DNA of 64,000 nucleotides from Palsa-147 sp963771905 (lineage in GTDB: Bacteria; Acidobacteriota; Terriglobia; Acidiferrales; UBA7541). Under the pieces are notes generated by a model that saw only the letters and a program-made list of their open reading frames with translations, was not told the DNA's origin and made no database searches. The DNA lies in the NCBI GenBank assembly GCA_963771905.1, contig CAVYVI010000005.1, forward strand, positions 186,001 through 250,000, read 5' to 3'. A program made the translations under genes and the position numbers. Positions within the stretch are counted from its first letter, which is position 1; each line of letters opens with the position of its first letter. This document shows positions 53,423 to 62,930 of the stretch, in pieces.

Positions 53423-55579
53423 ATGAAGGCATGCATTTCCGCAGTGGCAGTTTTCACCGCTTTGTTTTTTTCTTTCGCGTTCACTTCCCTGGCACAGACA
53501 GAATCGAAAGCAACGCTAACCGGAACAATCACCGATCCGAGCGGCGCCGCAATCAGCGGTGCGGACATTATCGCCGAATCGCAAACGAGCCCTGCAAATT
53601 CCCTGCGTACGAAGAGCGGCAGCGACGGGCATTTTTCATTCACGCTTGCCGCGGGGCGTTATCGCGTTACCGTGGTTGCGCCGGCATTCGAGCGCGTCGA
53701 GCAAAACTTTTCGCTGGCGGCGGGCGAAACGCGGGAATGGAACACGCGCCTGACGCTCGAAAAACTTTCCGCGAATGTTGTGGTGACGGCGGCGGCCGAA
53801 CCGACTCCCGCGACCGTCACGACAGCACCGGTGGACATCATCACGCAGCAGGACATCGCCGAGCGGGATGAAATCTGGCTCGCGCCGCTGATCGCGGCGG
53901 CGCCCGGCGGAGCGCTTTCGCGGCTTGGACCGGAGGGTGGCGTGACGACGTTTTTTCTGGATGGCGGGGATTCCGATTTCACGAAGTTTCTCGTGGACGG
54001 CGTTCCGGTGAATGAGCCGGGAGGAGCGATCGAACTCGAGAATTACGATCTCGAGGGTGTGGACAAAATCGAAATCGTTCACGGCGCATCGAGCGCGCTG
54101 TTTGGGACCGATGCGGTGGACGGCGTGGTGCAGGTTTTCTCGCATCGCGGAACGACGACGACGCCGGAACTCGATCTCGTGGGCGAAGGCGGGACGTTTC
54201 AGACGGGGCGAGGCGGCGCGCAACTGAGCGGGATCGCCGGGGGATTCGATTATTCCGCGACGGCGGGATATTTCGGGAGCCAGGGGCAAGGGCCGAACGA
54301 TTATTTGCGGGACACATCGCTCGCGGGAAATTTCGGCTATCGATTTTCGGATACGGACACGCTGCGGCTGACAGTCCGGAACGCGGCGAGCGACGGCGGC
54401 GTGCCCGGTCAGGAACTTCTGCTGCCGCCGAGCCTGACCGATCACGACGATCTGCACAATTTCACGACGGGACTCACGTGGGATTTTCAGCCGAGCGACC
54501 ACTGGCACGAACAGATCATCGGATACGACACACGAATTCAAGAGACGTACATCAACAGCTTCGGAAATTCGTACAACCTGTACAACCGCGCGGGATTCGA
54601 GGAGCAATCGACATATTTGTTTCCACACGGAGGCGTCTCGCTCGGATACCAATACGAGGTGGAGAACGGTTCGGAAGGCGGACCGCACTCGAGACGCAAC
54701 AATCAAGCAGGGTACACGGAAGTGCGCTATCAGCTTGCGCCGCGCGTGACGGCGACGGCGGGAGTGCGCGCGGAGGCGAACGCAAGCTTCGGGACGCGCG
54801 TGGTGCCGCGTGCGGGAATCGCGTACGCGGTGCGGTACGGGCACGATTTCTGGGGCGCGACGCGGCTGCGCGCGTCGTATGGAGAGGGAGTGAAGGAGCC
54901 GGACTTTTTCGATTCGTTTTCGAACGATCCGTGCAATCCGGGGAATCCGAATTTGCGGCCGGAGGAGAGCACGACATTTAATTTGGGCGGCGATCAAATG
55001 CTCGGGTCGGACCGGCTGCGGATTTCGATCAATTATTTTCACAACGATTTCCAGAACATCGTTAGTTTCGCGTCGTTTCCGCCGACGACGGCGTGCCCGT
55101 ACGGCACGGGAACGTTTTTTAACACGGACAAAGCGCGCGCGTTCGGGGCGAATACGTCGTTCGAGGCCAAGGCTACGCGGTGGCTGCGGATCAACGGAAA
55201 TTACACGTACGATGATACGCGGGTGCTCGAGTCGCCGAATGCGTTCGATCCGACGCTCGAGCCGGGGAACCGGCTGGCGAAACGCCCGCTGCATTCCGCG
55301 ACGCTGATTGCGAATGCGATGTTTCACCGGATGAATTGGAATCTTGCGGGATATTACGTCGGGCGGCGGACGGACAGCGATTTCTTGGGGCTGGGAATTA
55401 CGAGCGACCCGAGTTACATGCGATGGGATCTGGGGACAACGTATGAATTCACGCGCAAACTTTCGGCGTTGGCGCGCGTGGAGAATTTATTTGACCGGCG
55501 GTATCAGGATGCGGTGGGGTATCCGGCACTGGGATTGAATTACCGGCTGGGGATGAAGTTTGTTTGGGGAGGGGAGTAG
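53423..55579 (+). CDS. TonB-dependent outer-membrane receptor, BtuB-like
   Basis: A 718-residue receptor with a signal peptide, then an N-terminal carboxypeptidase-regulatory-like domain (ATLTGTITDPSGAAISGADI), a plug (VDGVPVNEPGGAIELENYDLEGVDKIEIVHG) and a 22-strand barrel. The B12 riboswitch upstream and btuFCD next door point to cobalamin as ligand. I used the ATG at 53423 because GAGGAGG precedes it; the ORF begins 26 codons earlier. Confidence 0.88.
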   Translation: MKACISAVAVFTALFFSFAFTSLAQTESKATLTGTITDPSGAAISGADIIAESQTSPANSLRTKSGSDGHFSFTLAAGRYRVTVVAPAFERVEQNFSLAAGETREWNTRLTLEKLSANVVVTAAAEPTPATVTTAPVDIITQQDIAERDEIWLAPLIAAAPGGALSRLGPEGGVTTFFLDGGDSDFTKFLVDGVPVNEPGGAIELENYDLEGVDKIEIVHGASSALFGTDAVDGVVQVFSHRGTTTTPELDLVGEGGTFQTGRGGAQLSGIAGGFDYSATAGYFGSQGQGPNDYLRDTSLAGNFGYRFSDTDTLRLTVRNAASDGGVPGQELLLPPSLTDHDDLHNFTTGLTWDFQPSDHWHEQIIGYDTRIQETYINSFGNSYNLYNRAGFEEQSTYLFPHGGVSLGYQYEVENGSEGGPHSRRNNQAGYTEVRYQLAPRVTATAGVRAEANASFGTRVVPRAGIAYAVRYGHDFWGATRLRASYGEGVKEPDFFDSFSNDPCNPGNPNLRPEESTTFNLGGDQMLGSDRLRISINYFHNDFQNIVSFASFPPTTACPYGTGTFFNTDKARAFGANTSFEAKATRWLRINGNYTYDDTRVLESPNAFDPTLEPGNRLAKRPLHSATLIANAMFHRMNWNLAGYYVGRRTDSDFLGLGITSDPSYMRWDLGTTYEFTRKLSALARVENLFDRRYQDAVGYPALGLNYRLGMKFVWGGE

Positions 55580-55684
55580 AGGGATGGCGGCGAGGCGAGG
55601 CGATCGCGACAGCGCAGAGGGAGGGGCGCCCTTTGCGCTCGACCAAGAACGAGACGTTATTTTCGCCGGCTGGCGGAGTGGGCG

Positions 55685-56233
55685 CTAAGGAGTGGCGTGC
55701 GCCAGACTTCGTGCGGCAACGCTGATCATCAGGCGCGCCGTGCCGGTCATGATCAAGCTGATGCCGACGAGCGTGCCGATCACCCACAACGAGCTGGAGG
55801 GCCATTGCCTCCAAACCAGCAGGCCGAGAATCAGGGTGATGATGCCGTCCGCCAGAATCCAGCCCGAGCCGCGAGCGCTGCGATTTGAAAAATACGCGAC
55901 GAGATCCATCACGCCTTCGACCACAAAGAAAATTGCGAGGACCAGGGTGAATCCGGCGACGCCCAGCAAAGGATTCATCAGGAAATAAATTCCGGCGATC
56001 AAATACAGAATCGCCACGAGGACCTTCCAAAGGATGCTGCCGGCGCCTTTCGACTGGAAGGCGTGGATAAATTGAAATCCGCCGCTCAAAACAATCAGCC
56101 ACGCGATGACGATGACCACGCCGAACGACGTGGCTAGCGGGAGAGCAATAGCCAGAAAACCGAAGACGATGAGCAGAACCGCCCAGATGATGGATGTTCC
56201 GGAGCCGAGACGGGAAACATTCGTCTGTGACAT
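55685..56233 (-). CDS. HdeD-like DUF308 membrane protein
   Basis: A 182-residue protein with six hydrophobic helices. It matches the HdeD/DUF308 pattern (a repeated three-helix unit, e.g. AIALPLATSFGVVIVIAWLIVLSGGFQ and GIITLILGLLVWRQWP). HdeD relates to acid resistance in E. coli, though the role here is unknown. The start is backed by AAGGAGGAA. It converges on the btuB-like gene. Confidence 0.87.
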   Translation of the reverse strand: MSQTNVSRLGSGTSIIWAVLLIVFGFLAIALPLATSFGVVIVIAWLIVLSGGFQFIHAFQSKGAGSILWKVLVAILYLIAGIYFLMNPLLGVAGFTLVLAIFFVVEGVMDLVAYFSNRSARGSGWILADGIITLILGLLVWRQWPSSSLWVIGTLVGISLIMTGTARLMISVAARSLAHATP

Positions 56234-56415
56234 GATTCGATTCCTCCTTGCGGTCAGACGATTTGCAGATGATCCAGACAGACCTAATAACACAGCTACG
56301 CTGAAATTGTTATAGCAAGTCCATAACTGCCGGAGGCGCGAGCGGGGCGGCGGCCCGACGTTGGTGGCGCGACGGGGCGGGGCAAGGCGGCGGATGCTAT
56401 AATGGCCGCTTTCTT

Positions 56416-57906
56416 ATGGCGAAAACGGCTGAAGAAGGGGCGAGCATCGCTCCGGAAATCCGGGCGCGGTACGAGGCGGTGATCGGCCTCGAAGTGCACG
56501 CGCAACTGCGGACGGCGACGAAAGCGTTCTGCGGATGCTCGAGGAGATTCGGGGACGCGCCGAACGCGAACACGTGCCCGGTGTGCCTCGGGCTGCCGGG
56601 AGCGCTGCCGGTGCTGAATCGGAAGGCGCTTGAGTTGGCGACGCGGGCAGCGCTCGCGTTGAATTGCACGGTGCAGGAGCGCTCGCGATTCGCGCGGAAG
56701 AATTATTTTTATCCGGATTTGCCGAAGGGCTACCAAATTTCGATGTACGAGCTGCCGCTTGCGACGGGAGGCGCGCTCGAAATCGAGATCGATGGCGCGC
56801 GGAAACGGATCGGGATCACGCGGCTGCACATGGAAGAAGATGCGGCGAAAAATCTGCACGAAGGCTTCGCGGATTCGGACCGTTACAGCTACATCGATTT
56901 CAACCGGTGCGGCGTCCCGCTGATCGAAATCGTTTCGGAGCCGGATTTGCGCGCGCCGGCGGAAGCGCATGCGTACCTGACGGCGCTGAAGCAGATTCTG
57001 GAATACACGGACGTGAGCGACTGCAACATGGAGGAAGGCTCGCTGCGGTGCGACGCGAACGTGAGCGTGCGGCTGCGTGGCGCGGCGAAATTCGGGACGA
57101 AGGCGGAAGTGAAGAATTTGAATTCGTTCCGGTATTTGCAGCGCGCGCTGGAGTACGAAATCGAGAGGCAAATCGGCGTGCTCGAGAGCGGCGGAAAGAT
57201 TTTGCAGGAAACGCGATTATACAACGTGGCGGCGGGGCGGACGGAATCGATGCGGTCGAAAGAATTCGCGCACGACTACCGCTATTTTCCGGATCCGGAT
57301 TTGCTGCCGGTGAGCGTGGATGCAGCGTTTCAGGAGAAGGTGCGCTTGGCGATGCCGGAACTGCCGGAGGCGAAGCGCGAGCGATTCGTGAGCACGTATG
57401 GAATTACGGCTTACGACGCGGGGGTGCTGGCGGCGTCGCGAGGGCTGGCGGATTATTTTGAGGCGGCCGTGCGGGCGGGCGCGCCGGCGAAAGTGGCGGC
57501 GAACTGGATGGCGACGGAGCTTCTGGGGCGGCTGAACGCGAGCGGAAAAGAAATTGAGGATTCGAGCGTTAGACCCGGGGCGCTGGCTGCGCTGGTTTCG
57601 CGAATCGAATCGGGCGAGATCACCGCGGCGACGGGAAAGAAAGTGTTCGCGCGGATGTTCGAGACGGGAAAATCGCCCGCGGAAATTATTGCGGCGGAAG
57701 GATACGCGCAAATCAGCGACACGAGCGCGATTGAAAGCGTGGCGCGGGCGATCGTCGCGAAAAACGCGGACAACGTGGCGAAATATCGCGAGGGGAATGA
57801 AGGCGTTTTCAAGTTTTTTGTCGGGCAAGTGATGCGCGAGACGCGCGGGCAGGCGAATCCGCAAGCGGTGAACGATATTTTGAAGCGCATTCTAAGCGAG
57901 GGCTGA
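56416..57906 (+). CDS. gatB: Asp/Glu-tRNA amidotransferase subunit B
   Basis: A 496-residue GatB with the core ARYEAVIGLEVHAQL, CPVCLGLPGALPVLN and RCDANVSVRLRG, followed by the YqeY-like tail (about 345-496). It transfers the amide to mischarged Glu-tRNA(Gln) or Asp-tRNA(Asn). gatA and gatC are not adjacent. It is 5 bases upstream of the selenoprotein gene and probably in one operon with it. Confidence 0.94.
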   Translation: MAKTAEEGASIAPEIRARYEAVIGLEVHAQLRTATKAFCGCSRRFGDAPNANTCPVCLGLPGALPVLNRKALELATRAALALNCTVQERSRFARKNYFYPDLPKGYQISMYELPLATGGALEIEIDGARKRIGITRLHMEEDAAKNLHEGFADSDRYSYIDFNRCGVPLIEIVSEPDLRAPAEAHAYLTALKQILEYTDVSDCNMEEGSLRCDANVSVRLRGAAKFGTKAEVKNLNSFRYLQRALEYEIERQIGVLESGGKILQETRLYNVAAGRTESMRSKEFAHDYRYFPDPDLLPVSVDAAFQEKVRLAMPELPEAKRERFVSTYGITAYDAGVLAASRGLADYFEAAVRAGAPAKVAANWMATELLGRLNASGKEIEDSSVRPGALAALVSRIESGEITAATGKKVFARMFETGKSPAEIIAAEGYAQISDTSAIESVARAIVAKNADNVAKYREGNEGVFKFFVGQVMRETRGQANPQAVNDILKRILSEG

Positions 57907-57911
57907 GACGC

Positions 57912-58379
57912 ATGACGACATGGAAAGAAGGCGATACGGCCCCGGCGTTCCGTTTGTCCGACGACGACGGAAAAGAAGTGGCGCTCGCGGATTATCGCGG
58001 GAAAAATGTGGTGTTTTATTTTTTTCCGAAGGCGCTGACACCCGGTTGAACGAACGAGGCGACCGAGTTTCGGGACGCAAAAAAGAAATTCGAGAAGGTT
58101 GACGCGGTGATTCTCGGGTGCAGCGCGGACTCCGTCGAGACGCAGGCGAAATTCCGCGACCGGCAAAAGTTGAATTTTCCGCTGCTGTCCGATCCGGAGT
58201 TCACGACGATCGAAGCGTACGGCGCGCGGCGAATGAAGCGGTTCCTCGGGCGATCTTTTCTCGGGATCGTGCGGATGACGTTCTGGATCGGGCCGGACGG
58301 AAAGTTCCGGAAGATCTGGGACAACGTGTCGGTGAAAGGGCACGTCGCGGAAGTGCTGAAAACAATCCAAGAGGGCTGA
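57912..58379 (+). CDS. Selenocysteine peroxiredoxin (Bcp/thiol peroxidase type), TGA read-through at codon 46
   Basis: Reading through one in-frame TGA (58047-58049) gives a continuous 155-residue Bcp-like peroxiredoxin: MTTWKEGDTAPAFRLSDDDG, FYFFPKALTPGU46TNEATEFRDA, then LPLLSD-like PLLSDPEFTTIEAYG and a normal C-terminus. The TGA replaces the peroxidatic Cys of the TPGCT motif. Without read-through neither half forms a complete enzyme. A SECIS-like hairpin follows it and SelB is encoded in the window. The usual resolving Cys five residues on is Thr51; C70 is the only Cys. The gene starts 5 bases after gatB. High confidence in recoding; not proven. Confidence 0.9.
58059..58078 (+). promoter_or_regulatory. 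SECIS-like hairpin directly after the Sec codon
   Basis: GCG-A-CCGA-GTT-TCGG-GA-CGC: an inner 4-pair stem with a 3-base GUU loop (first loop base G) and an outer GCG/CGC stem across a small internal loop. The loop starts 17 bases after the UGA. Bacterial SECIS elements have an early G in the apical loop at about this distance, so SelB binding is plausible. Confidence 0.72.
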
Positions 58380-58389
58380 GCGGGGCGCG

Positions 58390-58929
58390 ATGCAAGGAAT
58401 CGTTTCGCTCGTGGACGGCGAGGAACGCGAGCGCGTCGAGAAATTGTGGAGCGAGCTGCGGCAGGATTTTGGAGTTCGCGGGATTCACACGAAGCGTTTT
58501 CCCCATTTTTCGTATCACGTGGCGGAAGCCTACGATCTGGGGCGCGTGCAAACGGGGCTAGCGAGGATTGCACGGGAGATTCAGCCATTCGTCGCGCGGA
58601 CGAGCGGGATCGGGATTTTCACGCGCAAGGAGCCGGTACTTTATTTGCCGGTGGTGCGGGCGGCTGAGCTCGAAGTGCTGCGCCGGAAAATCGCAGCGAG
58701 CGTGGAATCCGCGACGGAAACCTCGAATGAATACTATGCGGAAGACATCTGGATTCCGCATGTGACGATTGCCGAAGGCGACGTCGATATTCTGGTGCTG
58801 CCGGAAATTGTGCGGCGATTTGGAGCGCGGAACTTTCGCTGGGAGATTCGCGTCAGCAATTTGGCGCTGATTCGCGCGACGGAGAGCGTGCAGGAGATTT
58901 GCTTTCGGTGTGAGTTCGGCGGGAAGTGA
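58390..58929 (+). CDS. 2H phosphoesterase / 2'-5' RNA ligase family protein
   Basis: A 179-residue protein with two HxT/S motifs: H39-F-S41 (FPHFSYHV) and H124-V-T126 (IPHVTIAEG). These make the 2H active site of LigT/CPDase enzymes, which hydrolyse 2',3'-cyclic phosphates or join RNA ends. Substrate is unknown. It lies 10 bases after the selenoprotein gene on the same strand. Confidence 0.85.
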   Translation: MQGIVSLVDGEERERVEKLWSELRQDFGVRGIHTKRFPHFSYHVAEAYDLGRVQTGLARIAREIQPFVARTSGIGIFTRKEPVLYLPVVRAAELEVLRRKIAASVESATETSNEYYAEDIWIPHVTIAEGDVDILVLPEIVRRFGARNFRWEIRVSNLALIRATESVQEICFRCEFGGK

Positions 58930-58952
58930 GTGCGCGACGCAGAGGCCAACGG

Positions 58953-59837
58953 TCAGAGGGTTACGGCCAGTGAATCGCCGGATTCTTCGATGAAAGCGTT
59001 GTCGATGAGGCGCGTTTTTCCGACGAAAGCGGAGACGAGGGCGAGGCAGGAGTGCCGCAACGTGACGACGGGCTCGAGCGAATTGGCGTCGACGATTTCG
59101 GAGTAGTCGAGTGTGACGTTGTGCTTCGCGTCGGGATCCGTTTCGATGAAGCGACGAAGCGAATGGACCAGGCGCACGGCATCGCGTTCGCCAGCTTCGA
59201 TTTTCTTCTTCACCGCGGCCAATCCACGATACAACGAGGCGGCCGCGCGCCGCTCATCATCCTTTAAATAGGCATTTCGCGAAGACATTGCGAGGCCGTC
59301 AGGTTCACGCACGATCGGGCACGCGACTAATTGCGTGTCGAGATCGAGATCGGCGGCCATCTGGCGAAGGATGCGAAGCTGCTGCGCATCCTTGCGGCCG
59401 AAATAGGCAAAACGCGGCTGGACGATCTCGAATAATTTCAAAACGACGGTCGAAACCCCGCGAAAATGGCCCGGGCGCGCGCGGCCCTCAAGGCGATCAC
59501 TCAAACCTTCGACAGTGACGAACGTGCGGAAGCCATCGGGATAGATGTCCGACGCGGAAGGCACGAATAAGAAATCGACGCCCAGAGCTTCGAGCGCGGC
59601 GGAATCCTTCTCGAATTGGCGCGGATATTTTTGAAAATCCTCGCTGGGGCCGAACTGCTTCGGATTGACAAAAATCGAGGCGACCACCGGCGAGCATTCT
59701 TTTTTTGCGGCGCGCACGAGCGACAAATGACCTTCGTGGAGAGCGCCCATGGTGGGGACGAAGCCGAGGATGCGATCGTTCGCGCGCGCGTGACGGGCGA
59801 CTTGCTTCATCCATTCGACTGTGCGAATGATTTCCAT
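58953..59837 (-). CDS. panC: Pantothenate synthetase
   Basis: A 294-residue nucleotidyltransferase with the HxGH-type motif GALHEGHLSLV and a KMSKS-equivalent in MSSRNAYL. It joins pantoate and beta-alanine with ATP. The start was set at MEIIRTVEWMKQV; the frame upstream (to 60062) has no similarity. panB lies 646 bases upstream on the same strand, with a DinB gene between them. Confidence 0.95.
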   Translation of the reverse strand: MEIIRTVEWMKQVARHARANDRILGFVPTMGALHEGHLSLVRAAKKECSPVVASIFVNPKQFGPSEDFQKYPRQFEKDSAALEALGVDFLFVPSASDIYPDGFRTFVTVEGLSDRLEGRARPGHFRGVSTVVLKLFEIVQPRFAYFGRKDAQQLRILRQMAADLDLDTQLVACPIVREPDGLAMSSRNAYLKDDERRAAASLYRGLAAVKKKIEAGERDAVRLVHSLRRFIETDPDAKHNVTLDYSEIVDANSLEPVVTLRHSCLALVSAFVGKTRLIDNAFIEESGDSLAVTL

Positions 59838-59917
59838 GCGGGTTTTCAGCAGAGGATGGCGACGGGCTGAGACGAGCGTGACTTCGAAGGACGCGCAGGC
59901 GACATGCGGCTGTGTCC

Positions 59918-60427
59918 CTAGGCCTTGGCTTGCGCCGCGCGCTGGCGATAGAAGCCGATCAGGTCCGTGCCCTGCGGTTTGGCGCCGAGCTGGCGGAGCA
60001 TCGTGGCAATCTGGCCGCGATGATAGGAACCGTGATTGACGAGATGCTGAAGCATTTGCCACGCGGGCGCGGCCTGCGGAACGCCCTGCGTCGTCTTGTA
60101 TTCGTAAACCCGCGCGACATCTTCTTCTGTGAGAGACGCGACGTAATCGGTGAGGTCACGCTCGACTTCCTCCCAGCGTGCGCGCACGGACGCAAGATCG
60201 GAAAAATCCTGGGCCGGCAGCAAGCTCGTTTGCGAGCGTCCATGCCAGCGCTCGAGCCACACCCACTCGGCGCCGAGGATGTGGACGAGGGTGTCGCGCG
60301 CGGATTTAAAGCTCGAGCCGAGGTCGCGCGTGAATTGTTCGTTGCTGAGGGCCGCGCACGAATCGAGCGAGCGATGATTGGCCCAGGAATTGAAAGCGTA
60401 GAGAGTGCGAATGTCTTCGGCGTTCAT
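59918..60427 (-). CDS. DinB family protein
   Basis: A 169-residue four-helix-bundle protein of the DinB/YfiT family. Metal-binding His residues can be placed in TLVHILGAEWVWL and LVNHGSYHRGQ. Some members act as bacillithiol or glutathione-type transferases; many are unknown. It sits between panB and panC on the same strand and so may be an operon member. The start ATG at 60427 opens with MNAEDIRTLYAFN. Confidence 0.85.
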   Translation of the reverse strand: MNAEDIRTLYAFNSWANHRSLDSCAALSNEQFTRDLGSSFKSARDTLVHILGAEWVWLERWHGRSQTSLLPAQDFSDLASVRARWEEVERDLTDYVASLTEEDVARVYEYKTTQGVPQAAPAWQMLQHLVNHGSYHRGQIATMLRQLGAKPQGTDLIGFYRQRAAQAKA

Positions 60428-60482
60428 GGATGTCCCCTTGCGAAAAAGGAGGGTACGCCAGAGCGTGCCGCGACTCAAGCCC

Positions 60483-61376
60483 TCAGACGCGCTGCTTCGC
60501 GAGGAGGTTGGCCCGCAGCTCCGCGGGCAAATGATACGACTCTTCGTCCGACGGGAAGCGCCCGTTGTGAACGTCGTCGCAGAATTCCGACACCGCGCGC
60601 GTGATGATTTCCGAGAGATTCGCGTAGCGGCGCGCAAATTTCGGCGTGTGGCCGCTGGTAAGGCCGAGCGCATCGTTGATGACGAGAACCTGACCGTCGC
60701 AATCGGGGCCCGCGCCGATGCCGATGGTGGGGATGCGTAGCTCTTCGGTGATGCGCGCGGCGAGCTCGCGCGGCATGGATTCGAGAGTGACGGCAAACGC
60801 TCCGGCCGATTCGACGGCGTGAGCATCGCGCATAAGGCGCTGGGCGGCGTCTTCGGTGCGACCCTGGACTTTGAATCCTCCGAGCGAGTTCACGGATTGC
60901 GGAGTCAGACCAATGTGGGCCATGACCGGAATGTCGGCTTCGACAAAGCGCGCGATGAGCTCGAGACGTCGCTCGCCGCCTTCGATCTTCACGGCCTCGG
61001 CGCCGCCTTCCTTGATGAAGCGCAGGGCGGTGCGCAGGGAATCTTCGATTCCGGCGTGATAGCTGCCGTACGGCATGTCGGCGACGACGAGGGCGCGCTG
61101 GGTGCCGCGGCGAACGGCGCGCACGTGATGCAAGATTTCGTCGACGGTGACGGGAAGCGTGCTCTCGTAGCCGAGGACGACCATGCCGAGCGAATCGCCG
61201 ACGAGAAGAATATCGACGCCGGCCTGGTCGAGGAGGCGCGCGGTCGGGTAATCGTAGGCGGTCAAACAGGTAATTTTTTCAATGGTGGAATCGGGATTCG
61301 AAAAACGGCGGGACTTCCGACTTACGATGTCAGGCACGGTGACTTTCCCGTTGCCTGCACGGGTAACTGCGCTCAT
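60483..61376 (-). CDS. panB: 3-methyl-2-oxobutanoate hydroxymethyltransferase
   Basis: A 297-residue barrel enzyme with the PanB motifs TAYDYPTARLLDQAGVD, LVGDSLGMVVLGYEST and PVMAHIGLTPQS. It adds a hydroxymethyl group from methylene-THF to 2-oxoisovalerate, the first step to pantothenate. With panC, 646 bases downstream, two pathway steps are here; panD and panE are not seen. Confidence 0.95.
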   Translation of the reverse strand: MSAVTRAGNGKVTVPDIVSRKSRRFSNPDSTIEKITCLTAYDYPTARLLDQAGVDILLVGDSLGMVVLGYESTLPVTVDEILHHVRAVRRGTQRALVVADMPYGSYHAGIEDSLRTALRFIKEGGAEAVKIEGGERRLELIARFVEADIPVMAHIGLTPQSVNSLGGFKVQGRTEDAAQRLMRDAHAVESAGAFAVTLESMPRELAARITEELRIPTIGIGAGPDCDGQVLVINDALGLTSGHTPKFARRYANLSEIITRAVSEFCDDVHNGRFPSDEESYHLPAELRANLLAKQRV

Positions 61377-61626
61377 AAAACCTCCGGTGCCGCTCCGTAA
61401 ACTTCAGGATGCCGCCCTATAAGAAGAACTTATATCACAATTGGGGTGTGAGCGCCAGGGATGGGGTGGGCGAGTTGCGGGTTGGTTTCGGATTGGCCGA
61501 CATATGGAGAGTTAGCCCAGTCGCTCGTTCTCAATGGACGATCCGGATGACATATTGCGCTGGTGAACAGCAACAGCGTCCATTGTTCTGAGCGGCAACG
61601 AAGGGATAGACTCAGGGCCGAGATTT

Positions 61627-62472
61627 ATGTTTGAGCGCTATACCGAGAAAGCCCGCCGCACGATCTTCTTCGCCCGATATGAAGCGAGCCAGTACGGAAG
61701 CTCGTTCATCGATACCGAGCACATCCTGTTGGGGCTTCTGAGGGACGACCATGAACTGGTGGAGCGACTCGCCGGCCTGACCGACTCGAGGACGCAAATT
61801 CGTACCGACGTCGAGAAAGCCATCAAGAAACAAGGCAAACCCTACCCCACGTCTGTGGATGTACCACTGAGCGCTGACTCGAAGAGGCTCCTGAAGTTCG
61901 CTGTTGAAGAAGCGGACAGACTCGGCCAGCAACACGTCGGAACAGAGCACATCTTGCTCGCCCTCCTGCGCCTCAAGGACTCCCTTGCCGCCAAGGTGCT
62001 CGTGGCAAGAGGTGCGAAAGTCGCCGCGATTCGCGAGAAAGTCGGAAAACGCTCCGCTCTGGTTGCTCCGAGTGTGCAGCCAGCCAGGGAAGCGCTTCTG
62101 GTCCTTGATGAATTTTTAGGCGCCCTGAGAGGAGGCGGTTCCGAGCGTGCGGCGGCTTTTTTTGATGAGCGCGGACAATTTATTGATTCATCGGGCAAAC
62201 GTTGGATCGGCCGCAAGGAAATTGATGGAGCAGCTGAAGCGTTGTTCGCTCGCTTTGCAAAGCGAAATGTAAAGTTCGCCCTGGAAGACACAGTCAATGG
62301 TCCGTCCGAGACGGTTGTAGCGTCGGTGCTTTGGGAATTCGCCGCTGTGTCCGGCGATCACAGCGAATCGATGCTGCGCATGAGCATCGTTCTGGCCTCT
62401 GCAGGAGAAGAGTGGACGATTGTCCTGGCGCAGGTGACGCCGGTTTTACCAGAACTAGAACCTAACCGCTGA
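61627..62472 (+). CDS. Clp_N domain protein fused to an NTF2-like domain
   Basis: A 281-residue protein. Residues 1-150 are a ClpA/ClpC N-terminal double repeat (RYTEKARRTIFFARYEAS ... EHILLGLLRDD, then VGTEHILLALLRLKDSLAAKVL). There is no AAA+ module. Residues 165-275 have an SnoaL/NTF2-like appearance (LDEFLGALRGGGSERAAAFFDERGQFIDSSG). It may bind client or adaptor proteins, or act on its own. No strong Shine-Dalgarno. Confidence 0.83.
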   Translation: MFERYTEKARRTIFFARYEASQYGSSFIDTEHILLGLLRDDHELVERLAGLTDSRTQIRTDVEKAIKKQGKPYPTSVDVPLSADSKRLLKFAVEEADRLGQQHVGTEHILLALLRLKDSLAAKVLVARGAKVAAIREKVGKRSALVAPSVQPAREALLVLDEFLGALRGGGSERAAAFFDERGQFIDSSGKRWIGRKEIDGAAEALFARFAKRNVKFALEDTVNGPSETVVASVLWEFAAVSGDHSESMLRMSIVLASAGEEWTIVLAQVTPVLPELEPNR

Positions 62473-62930
62473 GCGTGCTTCGTGAGTTAAACCGGCTCGA
62501 ATCGAATTCAAGTTTGGTGTCTCCTTTGTCCGATTCTCCGACCGATCGAGAGTTGAGCTGCGCTGATGTGTGCGCGCGTCGCTTGGGCCGTATGAGATTT
62601 GACTCGCGCGTGCCGGAGAGTCGATGGTCTGGCCGGATGAGAAATGCGAACAAGGCAACAGGGATGGATTAGGCTAGGAGTTAGGTTGATTTGCGGCTCG
62701 CCAGACGAGGGGTTGGTTCGGAGACGGCATTTCTGGGGCGCGATGGGGTTTCGCCGTGACGGAAACCAAAACCGATTGGGGAGAAATTTGCGGAATCGAT
62801 TGATGAAGTGAACACAAATGAAGGCGATTGCGCGGGTCCAATTGGCGGGCTGGTTTATTATCGGATCACTGGCATCTGTGGGAGTCCATAGCAAGCCCCG
62901 ACGGCAGATCCTTGTTGCGGAGAAAAATCG
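62473..62930. other. Intergenic region, nothing identified
   Basis: A 458-base spacer with only short spurious frames. No tRNA, riboswitch core or terminator was recognised. The promoter of the downstream binding-protein gene should be here. Confidence 0.5.

Noticed and set aside
51663..53432. Minus-strand frame of 589 residues over btuC, btuD and the second riboswitch
   Set aside because: Very Arg/Pro/Ala-rich shadow with no motif; the sense-strand genes are certain.
53636..55327. Minus-strand frame of 563 residues over the TonB receptor
   Set aside because: Arg-rich shadow of the receptor gene.
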